Source: Chloroflexota bacterium
GTDB lineage: Bacteria > Chloroflexota > Chloroflexia > Chloroheliales > Chloroheliaceae
Reading direction: 5' to 3'
DNA length: 40,334 nucleotides
NCBI GenBank assembly: GCA_902812345.1
Contig: CADDZM010000006.1
Span: 1-40,334 of the forward strand
The position numbers and the translations under genes were made by a program. The notes beneath the pieces are model-generated. The model ran no database searches, was not told where the DNA came from, and saw nothing but the letters and a program-made list of their open reading frames with translations. Every line of letters begins with the position of its first letter. The stretch's first letter is position 1. Below are positions 1-8,732 of the stretch, in pieces.

Positions 1-116
1 AAGCAGGTAAACAAAAGGTGAAAATTTTAACTTTTTGGTTTTTAATGGAGACGAAAAGTTCCAGGTGAGAAATAAAATGCCCGGTAAGATTAACTAATCT
101 TTTACCCCAATCAATC

Positions 117-145
117 TTTACATTTACCCCGCTAACTTATAGTAT
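117..145 (+). promoter_or_regulatory. Candidate sigma-70 promoter for pckA
   Basis: TTTACA (117-122) is followed after 17 bp by TAGTAT (140-145), a 5/6 and a 4/6 match to consensus. It lies about 95 bp upstream of the PEP carboxykinase start. The rest of positions 1-238 is AT-rich with no gene that I can see. This is a pattern match only. Confidence 0.3.
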
Positions 146-238
146 TATTGGATCAAAGATGATTACAAAAGTAAAAGCAAGGAGCTTAACCCCGTTAAAT
201 GAACCTTTCAAACAACATATGAAAAGGAGAGGGGACAA

Positions 239-1852
239 ATGACACAAGTAGCCACTATCTCTACCGGCACCGCCAACCTGGAAGCCCAGGGGTTGTCCAA
301 CCTGAAAAATATTTACTATAACCTTTCGACCCCGGCCCTCTATGAAGAGGCTATTAAAAGGGGCGAGGGCATTTTAAGCCACCTGGGGCCATTAGTGGTC
401 CGCACCGGCCAGTACACCGGGCGCTCTCCCAACGATAAATTTATCGTGGATCAACCCGGCTCGCACGATAACGTCTGGTGGGGCAAGGTCAACCGACCCT
501 TTGACCCGCGCCATTTTGATGAATTGCACCACCGCATGGCTTCCTACTTACAGTCTAAAGACGTATTTGTGCAGGATTGCTTTGCCGGGGCCGACCCGGC
601 CTACCGCGTCCCGGTCCGAGTAATCACCCAGTACGCCTGGCACAGCCTTTTCGCCCGCAACATGTTCATCCAGGCCAAACCCGAAGAACTGGTCAATTTT
701 ACACCTGAAATAGTCGTAATGGATTGCCCCGGCTTCCACGCTTATCCCGAAGTGGACGGCACCAACTCGGATGTCTTCATCCTGGTTAATTTTGAGCAGA
801 AGCTGATTTTAATCGGCGGTACCGAGTACGCCGGTGAAATCAAGAAGTCGGTCTTTACCGCGATGAACTACTACCTGACCTTTAAGGATGTGCTGCCAAT
901 GCATTGTTCGGCTAACATCGGTCCTAAAGGCGATACCACGATTTTCTTTGGCCTCTCCGGTACCGGCAAAACTACTCTTTCAGCCGACCCTACCCGCAAG
1001 CTGATCGGGGATGATGAACACGGCTGGAGTGATAGGGGCGTTTTCAACTTTGAAGGCGGCTGCTATGCCAAGGTTATCAAATTAAACCCGAGCGCCGAGC
1101 CGGAAATCTACGAGACTACCCGGCGTTTCGGTACCGTCCTGGAAAACGTAGGGATTGAGTCACAAAACCGGCGCCTTGACCTCGATGACGAGAGCCTGAC
1201 CGAGAATACCCGCGCCGCCTACCCGATTACCCATATTTCAAACGCTTCCAGGGACGGTATGGGCGGCCTTCCTAAAAACGTTATTTTCCTCACCGCTGAC
1301 GCTTTCGGAGTGCTGCCACCCATCTCGCGCCTGACCCCGGCCCAGTCCATGTACCACTTCATTTCGGGCTATACCGCTAAAATAGCCGGGACCGAGCGCG
1401 GCATCACCGAGCCAAAAGCCACCTTCAGCGCCTGTTTCGGAGCGCCCTTCATGTCGCGCCATCCCAGCGTTTACGCCGGGCTCCTGGGCCAGAAGATCGC
1501 CCGCGACAACGTGCGCTGCTGGCTCGTCAATACCGGCTGGAGCGGCGGCCCTTACGGCACCGGTTCGAGAATGAAAATCGCCTTCACCCGTGCTATGATT
1601 AACGCCGCCCTGGAAGGCGAATTGGATATGGATAACGTGGAGTACCGGACCGACCCGGTCTTCGGGCTGAAAGTGCCCACCTCTTGCCCCGGTGTGCCGG
1701 CCGAAACGCTTACCCCGCGCAGCACCTGGGCCGACCCGGTGGCCTACGATGCCCAGGCCAATAAACTAGCCAGGATGTTTATCGACAATTTCAAGGAGTT
1801 CGAGGACCAGGTTACCGCCAATATTAAAGCGGCCGGGCCGAAAGCCCTTTAA
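239..1852 (+). CDS. pckA: Phosphoenolpyruvate carboxykinase (ATP)
   Basis: Converts oxaloacetate plus ATP to phosphoenolpyruvate, CO2 and ADP in the cytoplasm, the entry step of gluconeogenesis from TCA-cycle intermediates. The 537-residue length is normal for the ATP-dependent family. The P-loop GLSGTGKTT (about residues 238-246) and the following LIGDDEHGW metal/nucleotide motif are intact, as is the N-terminal TGRSPNDKF substrate-binding segment. An AAGGAGAGG ribosome binding site sits 5-10 nt before the ATG, which supports this start. A long hairpin follows the stop, so it is probably monocistronic. If the neighbouring catabolic cluster does deliver 2-oxoglutarate, this enzyme would be the natural outlet to sugars, but no direct link is visible. 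Confidence 0.97.
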   Translation: MTQVATISTGTANLEAQGLSNLKNIYYNLSTPALYEEAIKRGEGILSHLGPLVVRTGQYTGRSPNDKFIVDQPGSHDNVWWGKVNRPFDPRHFDELHHRMASYLQSKDVFVQDCFAGADPAYRVPVRVITQYAWHSLFARNMFIQAKPEELVNFTPEIVVMDCPGFHAYPEVDGTNSDVFILVNFEQKLILIGGTEYAGEIKKSVFTAMNYYLTFKDVLPMHCSANIGPKGDTTIFFGLSGTGKTTLSADPTRKLIGDDEHGWSDRGVFNFEGGCYAKVIKLNPSAEPEIYETTRRFGTVLENVGIESQNRRLDLDDESLTENTRAAYPITHISNASRDGMGGLPKNVIFLTADAFGVLPPISRLTPAQSMYHFISGYTAKIAGTERGITEPKATFSACFGAPFMSRHPSVYAGLLGQKIARDNVRCWLVNTGWSGGPYGTGSRMKIAFTRAMINAALEGELDMDNVEYRTDPVFGLKVPTSCPGVPAETLTPRSTWADPVAYDAQANKLARMFIDNFKEFEDQVTANIKAAGPKAL

Positions 1853-1868
1853 TTCTTTCCTGGTAAAT

Positions 1869-1910
1869 AAAGAAAAGCCTTCCCAGGTAGCCCCGGATGG
1901 GCTTTTCTTT
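1869..1910 (+). terminator. Terminator hairpin after pckA
   Basis: An 11-bp perfect inverted repeat (AAAGAAAAGCC at 1869-1879, GGCTTTTCTTT at 1900-1910) with a 20-nt loop starts 17 nt after the pckA stop and ends in a T-rich arm. It overlaps an upstream in-frame ATG (1897) of the next gene, which argues that the real start of that gene lies further on. Confidence 0.75.
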
Positions 1911-1932
1911 TAAGAACAAGGCGGCTGATTTT

Positions 1933-3582
1933 ATGGTTCAGTTGTTGGCGGAAAATCCACTCCTGCTGTTGTTTGTGGTAGCGGCCATAGGCTATGCCGT
2001 TGGGCAAATAAAGGTCGGTAACACCGGCCTGGGGGTGGCGGCGGTCCTGTTTGCCGGCCTGGGGATGGGCGCTCTAAGCCCGGACCTCAAGTTACCGGAA
2101 ATAGTCTATCAGTTTGGCCTGGTCCTGTTCGTCTATACCATTGGCCTGAGCAGCGGTCCCAGTTTTCTGGCCGCTTTCAAGGACAAAGGGTGGCGCGATA
2201 ACCTCCTGGTGGCCGGGCTTATCAGTCTGGCCTCGGCGCTTACTTTAGCGGCCCAGAGCCTTTTCCAGCTAAAACCAACCATGGCGGCCGGGGTGTTCGC
2301 GGGAAGTTTAACCAACACCCCGGCCCTGGCGGCAGTCCTGGAACGGCTAAAAAATAGCAATCCTTCCATGGGAAAACCGGCCCTGGACCAGTTGCTGGCC
2401 GAACCGGTAATCGGCTATTCGGTCAGCTATCCAATGGGGGTTATCGGCACGCTCCTGGCGATTTTCTCCTTGCAGCGCTTCTGGAAGATAGACTATGACA
2501 AGGAAGCCCTGGCCCACCCCGAACTGGGGGCGACCAATCAGACCTTGCTTAACCGGACTATCCACGTTACCCGGCCGGAAGTATGCGGTAAGCAGTTGCG
2601 GGATTTACTTAAGGTATCCGGCTGGGATGTAATCTTCGGACGCATCCGCCGCAAAGGGCAAACCGAACTGGCGGAAGGTGACAGCCAGCTTGCGCCGGGT
2701 GATTTGATAAGCGTAATCGGCACCGAACCGGAAGTGGCCCAGGTGGTCCAAAGTTTGGGTGAGCTAAGTGAAACGGGCCTGGAGCAGGACCGGAGTGAAC
2801 TGGACTACCGCCGGGTTTTCGTGTCCAATCCCAACCTGGCCGGCCGCTCTCTCAAGGAGCTAAATCTGGCCCGGCGCTACGGCGCCCTTGTTACCCGGGT
2901 GCGCCGGGGCGACCAAGAGTTTTTACCTCACGGCAATACCCAACTTCAACTGGGAGACCGGGTGCGGGTAGTAACTCATCGTTCCCGGATAGGCTCAATC
3001 AGCGCCTTCTTTGGCGACTCCTACCAGCACCTGGCCGAAATAAATATTTTCACTTTCAGCCTGGGTATATCTCTGGGCATACTCGTTGGCTTAATTCCGA
3101 TACCTTTACCGGGCGGACTTACCCTCAAAATGGGCATAGCGGGAGGACCGCTGGTAGTGGCCCTGGCGCTGGGTATCGTGGAACGAAGTGGAAAACTGGT
3201 CTGGAACCTGCCCTACAACGCCAACCTGACCTTGCGCCAGCTCGGCCTGATTTTATTCCTGGCCGGGGTCGGCACGCGAGCCGGTTATCCATTTATAACT
3301 ACCATCACTCAGGGCAGCGGTCTTTACCTTTTTATTGCCGGTACCCTCATAACCGGTATAACGGTCCTGCTGGGGTTGTGGGTAGGTTATAAGCTCTTCA
3401 AAATCCCGATGGGTGTCCTGACCGGGATTGTCGCCGGGATGCAGACCCAACCCGCCGTACTGAGTTTTTCCCTGGAGCAGTCCCGCAACGATTTACCAAA
3501 CCTCGGCTATGCCACTGTCTACCCGGCGGCGATTATTACTAAAATATTGCTGGCCCAGGTTCTGATTTTTATGCTTTATTAA
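1933..3582 (+). CDS. AspT/YidE/YbjL-family membrane transporter with two TrkA-C domains
   Basis: An integral membrane protein of the aspartate:alanine-exchanger (AspT/YidE/YbjL) family. The N-terminal membrane half begins MVQLLAENPLLLLF, followed by two cytoplasmic TrkA-C-type regulatory domains (about residues 195-275 and 290-365, each ending in a 'G(D)x(I/V)xVxG' pattern), then a second membrane half with the family's glycine-rich re-entrant motif (GGLTLKMGIAGGPL). I chose the ATG at 1933. The in-frame ATG at 1897 lies inside the pckA terminator hairpin and would add residues not expected in the family. The substrate is unknown; members exchange amino acids or dicarboxylates. It may share function with pckA in C4 metabolism, but this is only positional inference. 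Confidence 0.85.
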   Translation: MVQLLAENPLLLLFVVAAIGYAVGQIKVGNTGLGVAAVLFAGLGMGALSPDLKLPEIVYQFGLVLFVYTIGLSSGPSFLAAFKDKGWRDNLLVAGLISLASALTLAAQSLFQLKPTMAAGVFAGSLTNTPALAAVLERLKNSNPSMGKPALDQLLAEPVIGYSVSYPMGVIGTLLAIFSLQRFWKIDYDKEALAHPELGATNQTLLNRTIHVTRPEVCGKQLRDLLKVSGWDVIFGRIRRKGQTELAEGDSQLAPGDLISVIGTEPEVAQVVQSLGELSETGLEQDRSELDYRRVFVSNPNLAGRSLKELNLARRYGALVTRVRRGDQEFLPHGNTQLQLGDRVRVVTHRSRIGSISAFFGDSYQHLAEINIFTFSLGISLGILVGLIPIPLPGGLTLKMGIAGGPLVVALALGIVERSGKLVWNLPYNANLTLRQLGLILFLAGVGTRAGYPFITTITQGSGLYLFIAGTLITGITVLLGLWVGYKLFKIPMGVLTGIVAGMQTQPAVLSFSLEQSRNDLPNLGYATVYPAAIITKILLAQVLIFMLY

Positions 3583-3658
3583 GTTATTACCGTTTTCTTT
3601 AAAAAAGAGAATTGTTTTGGCTAACAAGAGCTTTTACTAAATATTCACCTGTTTTTAC

Positions 3659-3674
3659 CCTGATGTTTATCAGG
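3659..3674. repeat. Short inverted repeat before the DHOD-like gene
   Basis: CCTGAT-gttt-ATCAGG forms a 6-bp perfect hairpin about 107 bp before the preferred ATG at 3781. The 198 bp between the two coding regions also hold a weak TTCTTT/AAGAGAA pairing near 3595-3612. Neither is a convincing terminator. Confidence 0.3.
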
Positions 3675-3780
3675 CGATGTTAAGGTGGACTTGAACAAGC
3701 TTCTAAATTTTATAAATGGGCAAGTCGCTCAAAGACAACGTAACCCCAGGCGGTCTTTGATTGACGCCAGGGGTAAGAAA

Positions 3781-4773
3781 ATGGTTGATTTAACTACAGA
3801 GTACCTGGGTTTAGCTTTAAAAAATCCCCTCGTAGTCTCGGCCTCGCCCTTCTCCAAGCGGATTGACAGGGTTCGTAAGCTGGAACAAAACGGAGCGGCA
3901 GCGGTCGTAATGTACTCCCTTTTTGAGGAGCAAGTTTCCTATGAAACCTGTGAACTTAATCCTCACCTTTCTAATGACCCTCTAAATTATGACCAGGCTA
4001 TCAGCTATTATCCTCATCTGGCCTATTACAACCTGAATCCTGACGAATATATCCAGCACCTTTATCTACTCAAGAAATCCGTTTCTATCCCGGTAATTGG
4101 CAGTATTAACGGCGTTTCCTCCGGCGGCTGGCTGGATTATGCCCAGCATATGGAACAGGCCGGGGCTGACGCTGTGGAAATCAACCTCTATTACCTCCCA
4201 ACTAATACCGATTTTACCGGCGCCGACCTGGAAGAAACCTATATCCGGCTGGTAAAAAATGTAAAGGTCCGGCTAACTATTCCCTTTGCCGTAAAGCTGC
4301 ATCCCAGCTTTAGCTCGCTACCAAACTTTTCCAAAAAAATTGTAGAGGCCGGGGCGAGGGGGTTAGTCTTTTTCAACCGTTTCTACCAGCCTGACTTTGA
4401 CCTGGAAAAGTTAAAAGTGGTGCCAAGTCTCGATCTTAGTTCTTCCCAGGATTTGCGACTACCCCTGCGCTGGATTGCTATTCTATTTGGGCGCATTCCC
4501 GCCGATTTCGCCCTTTCGAGTGGGATACACTCCGGCCATGATGTCATAAAAGCCGTTATGGCAGGAGCCAGTGCGACCATGCTCACTTCCGAACTCTTGC
4601 AAAATGGCATAGACCGGCTTGGTCGCATCAAGGATGAGTTAGAGGACTGGTTAGACCAGCATAATTATAACTCCCTGGCAGAAATAAAAGGGATCATGAG
4701 CCAGAAGAATGTGGCGGAACCGGCTGCTTTCGAGAGAGCCTATTACCTCAAAATCCTCAATAACTACCAGTAG
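3781..4773 (+). CDS. Dihydroorotate dehydrogenase-like flavoprotein
   Basis: An FMN TIM-barrel protein of the PyrD/PreA superfamily, in the clade usually annotated 'dihydroorotate dehydrogenase-like'. Visible markers are DLTTEYLGLALKNPLVVSASP at the N-terminus (family-typical start), the substrate-loop region VEINLYYLPTN, KLHPSF in the core and the C-terminal phosphate-binding segment SSGIHSGHDVIKAVMAGA. I prefer the ATG at 3781, with AGGGG about 8 nt upstream, over an in-frame GTG at 3685 that would add 32 atypical residues. It has no companion PyrK or PreT-like subunit here, and no pyrimidine genes are adjacent, so true PyrD function is doubtful. It could be an orphan reductase. It stands alone between a + strand transporter and the convergent cofC gene. 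Confidence 0.85.
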   Translation: MVDLTTEYLGLALKNPLVVSASPFSKRIDRVRKLEQNGAAAVVMYSLFEEQVSYETCELNPHLSNDPLNYDQAISYYPHLAYYNLNPDEYIQHLYLLKKSVSIPVIGSINGVSSGGWLDYAQHMEQAGADAVEINLYYLPTNTDFTGADLEETYIRLVKNVKVRLTIPFAVKLHPSFSSLPNFSKKIVEAGARGLVFFNRFYQPDFDLEKLKVVPSLDLSSSQDLRLPLRWIAILFGRIPADFALSSGIHSGHDVIKAVMAGASATMLTSELLQNGIDRLGRIKDELEDWLDQHNYNSLAEIKGIMSQKNVAEPAAFERAYYLKILNNYQ

Positions 4774-5000
4774 TTATTTTTCATTTATTAAAAAATAGTG
4801 TTAATTATTTTGCTAAATATTTGATTCCTTTTACCCTGATTTACACCTTTCTCGCTTATCGAGAGCCTTTTATAATAGGTGTTCAGGTAGGTTTTGAGTT
4901 CAAATCTGGTTTTAATTAACCTCTACACGGCAATATTCAGGGCTGTTTTAGCCTCCTCGGTCTGCTTCCACGCTACCACAATTCTTTTGGAGTGCTTTGG
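4774..5000. other. Convergent intergenic region
   Basis: About 230 bp of AT-rich sequence separate the DHOD-like gene from cofC. One small hairpin is visible (TCTCG-cttat-CGAGA, 4851-4865). I see no gene here. Confidence 0.4.
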
Positions 5001-5711
5001 TTAAAATTGGACCGGAAGGTAACCAGGCTCGAGGGTAAACGTGCCCGGATTTTGCAAGGTTTCCGAGCACGAAAGCAAAGCGACCAGGTCTTCTGGGTAG
5101 TCCAGGTCAAAACCGAGGTTGGGCAGAGGGTAAATGATGGAGTGCAGTCCACGGTTATTCAGGAATATATTCCGGTACTTGAAAAAACTATTCTCCCCAA
5201 ATACAAACTCGTAATTTAAAAGGCCCGGTGGGCGCAGCAGCAGGCAATTGGCGCCGCGACCTCGCCGGTCCGGACTTAGAATAGCTAAGGCCAGTTCCGG
5301 TTGCTTTTGAGCCTGGCGCAGCAAATTCGCCAGGTCTTCCCAGCGCAAGAACGGTAAATCGGAATGCAAAATCAAAAGGGTGGTAGGCGAATAGGTTTCG
5401 TTGCACCAGCGGGCCGCCCGGGTAAGTGCGGCATTCAGAGCCGAAGTCTGAGGATTGACGGCTGGTTCTTCCGGCAAAAAGACCCCGCCGTACTTCTGGG
5501 TCAGGCTCGACACCACCGGGTCACGGCTGATTGTCACGAAACCGGCGATAAGACCCTTTTTGAGCAGAAGGTTTAAAGTGCAAAGAGTGTGGTCGGCCAT
5601 CTGGAAAGCCAGTTGGCGGCGCTGGGCAGTCGTCAGGACCGGTGAGAGGCGCGACTTGGCCTCTACCAGCGTTTTTACCGGCACAATCACCCACACTTTT
5701 TCGCCTGCCAT
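5001..5711 (-). CDS. cofC: 2-phospho-L-lactate (or phosphoenolpyruvate) guanylyltransferase, F420 biosynthesis
   Basis: Transfers GMP to 2-phospholactate or phosphoenolpyruvate to make the activated precursor of the F420 side chain. The 236-residue protein has the CofC start VWVIVPVKTLVEAKSRLSPVL with the nucleotide-binding PVK...K...RL pattern, the LHSDLPFL acidic motif, and the FGENSFFKY segment followed by DLDYPEDL near the C-terminus. It is the last gene of a - strand block, 31 bp after npdG, so it is probably cotranscribed with the F420 reductase and a substrate-binding protein. No other F420 biosynthesis genes (cofD, cofE, cofG/H) are in the window. Having a biosynthesis step here suggests local demand for F420. 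Confidence 0.9.
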   Translation of the reverse strand: MAGEKVWVIVPVKTLVEAKSRLSPVLTTAQRRQLAFQMADHTLCTLNLLLKKGLIAGFVTISRDPVVSSLTQKYGGVFLPEEPAVNPQTSALNAALTRAARWCNETYSPTTLLILHSDLPFLRWEDLANLLRQAQKQPELALAILSPDRRGRGANCLLLRPPGLLNYEFVFGENSFFKYRNIFLNNRGLHSIIYPLPNLGFDLDYPEDLVALLSCSETLQNPGTFTLEPGYLPVQF

Positions 5712-5742
5712 TTCCCCGGATTCCTCTTATACGTTTAACGTC

Positions 5743-6411
5743 CTACGCCTCGTTAATACCCGTTACCCGGAAGCCCGTTTGGGCTTTATGGACCCGGTTC
5801 AGGCTGATGATTAACACAATCATTTCTTCCAGGTATTTAGCAATCCGTAATGGACCGGCTTCCACACCCTTCAAGCCGGGAATAGCGCTTGCCAGGTTTG
5901 CAACCTCAGACCGGGCTGCTTTGTCGTCACCTGCTACCAGAATATCTTCATCCAGGGGTTTGTCCAGGTTGCTGAGCAGGGCCGCGCTAACCGTGTGAAA
6001 GGCGGCGGTGACTTTCGCCTCGGGCAATTTCTCCTGGACCAGTTCGCCCACTGAATCGGCCGCGACCGGCCGCAACCCGGCTTTACCTCCTGCAAAGGTC
6101 AGCGGGTTAATCGTACTGATAACTATTTTGCCGCTGGTTTCGGCTTTAAGCTGCTCCAGGATACCCGTCAGGTGTTCGTAATGGACCGTTAAAATGACCA
6201 TATCCGCTTCAGCGGCGGCTGATTTGTTATCGGAGCCGGAAAGGTCAAAATTTAGGCCGGGATGGGCGCTTTTAAGCTTTTCGACCGCCTGAACCGCGTT
6301 ATCCTTTGAGCGAGAGCCGATGATTACTTTGTAACCGGCCTGGGTAAGCCGGAGGGCCAGGCCTGAACCAAGCTGGCCAGTGCCGCCCAATATTCCAATT
6401 ACACCTGCCAT
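5743..6411 (-). CDS. npdG: NADPH-dependent F420 reductase (F420:NADP+ oxidoreductase)
   Basis: Reduces F420 to F420H2 with NADPH, or the reverse. The 222-residue protein is the standard length for Fno/NpdG. The N-terminal Rossmann motif GILGGTGQLGSG (residues 6-17) and the GSRS turn at 32-35, which in this family binds the 2'-phosphate of NADPH, are intact. The start has a TAGGAG ribosome binding site 6-7 nt upstream. It sits 15 bp after a substrate-binding protein gene and 31 bp before cofC. The same coupling of npdG with an F420-dependent hydride transferase is known from nitroaromatic degraders, where it supplies F420H2 for aromatic ring reduction. That role fits the Mer-like enzyme upstream here. 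Confidence 0.93.
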   Translation of the reverse strand: MAGVIGILGGTGQLGSGLALRLTQAGYKVIIGSRSKDNAVQAVEKLKSAHPGLNFDLSGSDNKSAAAEADMVILTVHYEHLTGILEQLKAETSGKIVISTINPLTFAGGKAGLRPVAADSVGELVQEKLPEAKVTAAFHTVSAALLSNLDKPLDEDILVAGDDKAARSEVANLASAIPGLKGVEAGPLRIAKYLEEMIVLIISLNRVHKAQTGFRVTGINEA

Positions 6412-6426
6412 TTTTTCTCCTAAATT

Positions 6427-7512
6427 TTAACTATACTTTCCCACTTCACTGCTTATAAACTTATTGGTAAAGGCGGTGACCGGGTCGAGTTTACCTGCCA
6501 GCAATTTTTGTCCGGTTAAAAACTTCACGGAAGCCTCCCATACTTGCGGGTCGCTGTAGCCAAAAGGTTGATCCTTCACATTATCGGCCACCATAAATCC
6601 GGCTGTAGCCTCCAAAACTTGCTTCTGTAACTCAGGGTCGGCTCCTTTAGCGTCCGGGGCTACCTTGATAGTTCTTTCAAAGGCCTCCTCGGGGTTGGCG
6701 AGGGTATCTTTAAGACCCCTGGTAACAGCCCGGACCATTTTCTTGACCAATGCCGGGTTAGAGGCAATTAAACTATCGCTGGTTATGAGGCCAATCGAAG
6801 CCAGGCTTGCCAGTTGGGAAACCTCAATTGTATTGATGTTCATTCCGGCTCTACGCAATTGAACGGGCTCGTTCATTGAAAAGACCACCGCCGCGTCCGC
6901 TTTACCCTGTTCCAATACCTCCCGCTGGGTGAAGCCGACCGACTGGACCTTAACATCAGCTTCGCTGAGATTACCGGCTGCCAATAGAACTTTAAGGCCG
7001 AGGTAATTGGAACCGTAGGGGCCGGGAATGGCGATGGTTTTGCCTTTCAGGTCGGCCGGTTTGGTAATATTACTCTCCTTGCGGGAAGCCAGGGCCACCG
7101 GGTATTTCTGATAAATAGAAGCGATAGTAGTAACCGGGATACCCTGGGCGCGCGCCTGCAAAACTTCGTCGCCGCTGGCCTGGGCGAACTGGATTTTGCC
7201 CTGCCCGACCACTGTCATAAGGTCGTTGATGGTTCCATACCGGATTTTTACATCGAGCCCTTCGGCGGCAAAATAACCCTTTTCCTGGGCTACATAAATA
7301 TGAGCGAACTGCACATTAGGAATGTAACCCAGGGCCAGAATTACTTCTTGTTTCGAGTTAGCGTTGCCGGCATTAGCGGATGTTCCAACCGGGTTGGTAG
7401 TGGCCTGGGAGGTAGCAGGCGCGGCGCTATCGCCACAGGCCGCCAGCAAACCTGCCAGCAGGAGTACTGCCACCCCAAAGGTCAACAAGCGGCTGTATTT
7501 AAAATAAGCCAT
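6427..7512 (-). CDS. ABC transporter substrate-binding lipoprotein, NMT1/THI5-SsuA type (first copy)
   Basis: Extracytoplasmic ligand receptor of the NitT/TauT/SsuA class. A Sec lipoprotein signal ends in the lipobox LLAAC with C26, followed by a short Ser/Thr/Ala linker. The mature part shows the NMT1-like ALGYIPNVQFAHIYVAQEKGYFAAEGLDV opening (residues about 60-88) and the domain-hinge region KGKTIAIPGPYGSNY. Members bind thiamine precursors, sulfonates, nitrate or small aromatic acids, and the ligand cannot be read from sequence. It has no permease of its own. It is the first gene of the npdG-cofC block and lies in the same direction as a complete SsuABC-type set, so it may be a second receptor for that transporter. 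Confidence 0.88.
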   Translation of the reverse strand: MAYFKYSRLLTFGVAVLLLAGLLAACGDSAAPATSQATTNPVGTSANAGNANSKQEVILALGYIPNVQFAHIYVAQEKGYFAAEGLDVKIRYGTINDLMTVVGQGKIQFAQASGDEVLQARAQGIPVTTIASIYQKYPVALASRKESNITKPADLKGKTIAIPGPYGSNYLGLKVLLAAGNLSEADVKVQSVGFTQREVLEQGKADAAVVFSMNEPVQLRRAGMNINTIEVSQLASLASIGLITSDSLIASNPALVKKMVRAVTRGLKDTLANPEEAFERTIKVAPDAKGADPELQKQVLEATAGFMVADNVKDQPFGYSDPQVWEASVKFLTGQKLLAGKLDPVTAFTNKFISSEVGKYS

Positions 7513-7618
7513 ATTTTAAATTCCCTGAGAATAAGCGGTTTTGGATTACCGGGCCAGGTGCTAAGCCGCTGAGTGCTTTCTACTTTCTGGCGGCTACTTC
7601 AGGCAAAGCAATAATAGC

Positions 7619-7645
7619 AAAGCTGGTGACATAGCCACCAGCTTT
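7619..7645 (-). terminator. Hairpin between the LLM oxidoreductase and the SBP-npdG-cofC block
   Basis: A 10-bp perfect stem, AAAGCTGGTG (7619-7628) and CACCAGCTTT (7636-7645), with a 7-nt loop, about 60 bp after the oxidoreductase stop. No strong U-tract follows on the - strand, so it may attenuate rather than stop transcription. No obvious separate promoter was seen for the next genes. Confidence 0.6.
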
Positions 7646-7702
7646 ACCCTCTGAACCTATTCCTGCACAGGTTATACCCCTACAGAAATAAAATACAGGA
7701 CA

Positions 7703-8731
7703 TTATTGAACTTTGTGGATTACTTCTTCCGCGAAAGTCTTGATGACCTGCGCCCGGTCGGTCGGGTTAATGGTATGAGGAATGATCGCAATCTGACCCA
7801 GGCGGTCAGTCTGCATCAGGCGTTTAACCTGCTCCCGGGCTTCTTCAGGTGTCCCGGCGATAGCAAATTTCTCAACCATTTCGTCCGGCACCAGCGAGCC
7901 GTGGCCCGTCCCGGCCACCATATGCTCGAAGTAGTCGTAGTGAGCGTAGATTTCCTTCTGGACGGCTTTGTCTTCCTCGGTCAACTCGAAAGGCAAGGGC
8001 CGCTTAAGCACCCGCGACACATGCGCTTTGACAGCGTTGCGGGCTGCTTTGCCGTCCTCGTTGAGGGAGCAAGGCGTCCAGCAGACCGCTTCAAAACCGC
8101 CCTGAGAGGTGGGGGCGTTCCAGTTCAAGGACCGGCCCGCTTCCTCGGCGCCCTGGGCAATCGTATCCAGGGCCGCGCCCAGGTAGTTTGGGTCTACCCC
8201 GGTCAGGACAATGGTGCCGTCGGCGATTTTGCCCGAAAGCTTGAGGATTTTAGGACCGCTGGCCGCCACGTAAACCGGTATATGCTGGCCTTTGGTAGCC
8301 CAGGTGATATGGCTCTTGAAGCCGCTTTCAAGCTCGACTTCTTCCCCGGCTACCAGACCCCGGAATTGCTGGACCTTCGTTTCCAACTCGGCCAGTTTGG
8401 CCGGTTTGAGGCCCAGGGTTTCCAGCGAGCTATCGCCCGTGCCGATGCCAAGCACTGCCCGGCCATCGGTCAACTCGGAAAGGGTCGCCATGGCGCTGGC
8501 AGTTACAGCCACATTTCGGGTAATCGGGTTGGTGACGCCGCTGCCCAGCCTTACCCGCCGGGTTGAAGCGCCTATCGCCCCGAAGTTAATATAAGCTTCC
8601 CGCCAGATCATCTGCGAGTCACCGATCCAGACGTTATCAAAGCCCAGGTCTTCGGCTAATCTGGCAAGCCCCACCATTTCTTTTGGAGATTGGGTTGGAA
8701 AAAGCCCTATTCCAAACCTGATTTTCTTCAT
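7703..8731 (-). CDS. LLM-class F420-dependent oxidoreductase (Mer-like)
   Basis: A 342-residue TIM-barrel flavin/F420 enzyme of the bacterial luciferase-like superfamily. The segments VRLGSGVTNPITRNVAVTAS (about residues 60-79) and LSELTDGRAVLGIGTGDSS are close to methylenetetrahydromethanopterin reductase and other F420-binding members, and the non-prolyl cis-peptide region GSGVTNP is preserved. These enzymes move a hydride from F420H2 to a C=N or C=C bond, or from an alcohol to F420. Its ATG is one base from the stop of the transporter's binding protein (TAGCATG), so it is translationally linked to uptake. npdG and cofC lie downstream. I infer that it reduces the ring of the imported compound or its hydroxylated product. 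An FMN monooxygenase role is the main alternative. Confidence 0.88.
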   Translation of the reverse strand: MKKIRFGIGLFPTQSPKEMVGLARLAEDLGFDNVWIGDSQMIWREAYINFGAIGASTRRVRLGSGVTNPITRNVAVTASAMATLSELTDGRAVLGIGTGDSSLETLGLKPAKLAELETKVQQFRGLVAGEEVELESGFKSHITWATKGQHIPVYVAASGPKILKLSGKIADGTIVLTGVDPNYLGAALDTIAQGAEEAGRSLNWNAPTSQGGFEAVCWTPCSLNEDGKAARNAVKAHVSRVLKRPLPFELTEEDKAVQKEIYAHYDYFEHMVAGTGHGSLVPDEMVEKFAIAGTPEEAREQVKRLMQTDRLGQIAIIPHTINPTDRAQVIKTFAEEVIHKVQ

Positions 8732-8732
8732 G

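Noticed and set aside
71..86. 16-bp match AAATAAAATGCCCGGT also near 22502-22517
   Set aside because: Single pair of short AT-rich matches with no shared context; could be chance.
6427..7512. Thiamine precursor (HMP) uptake role for the NMT1-like receptor
   Set aside because: No thiamine genes or TPP riboswitch nearby; the F420 context is a better guide, though the fold alone cannot exclude it.
7706..8566. 286-codon + strand frame opposite the Mer-like oxidoreductase
   Set aside because: Shadow of a clear gene; no recognisable motifs and composition typical of an antisense frame.
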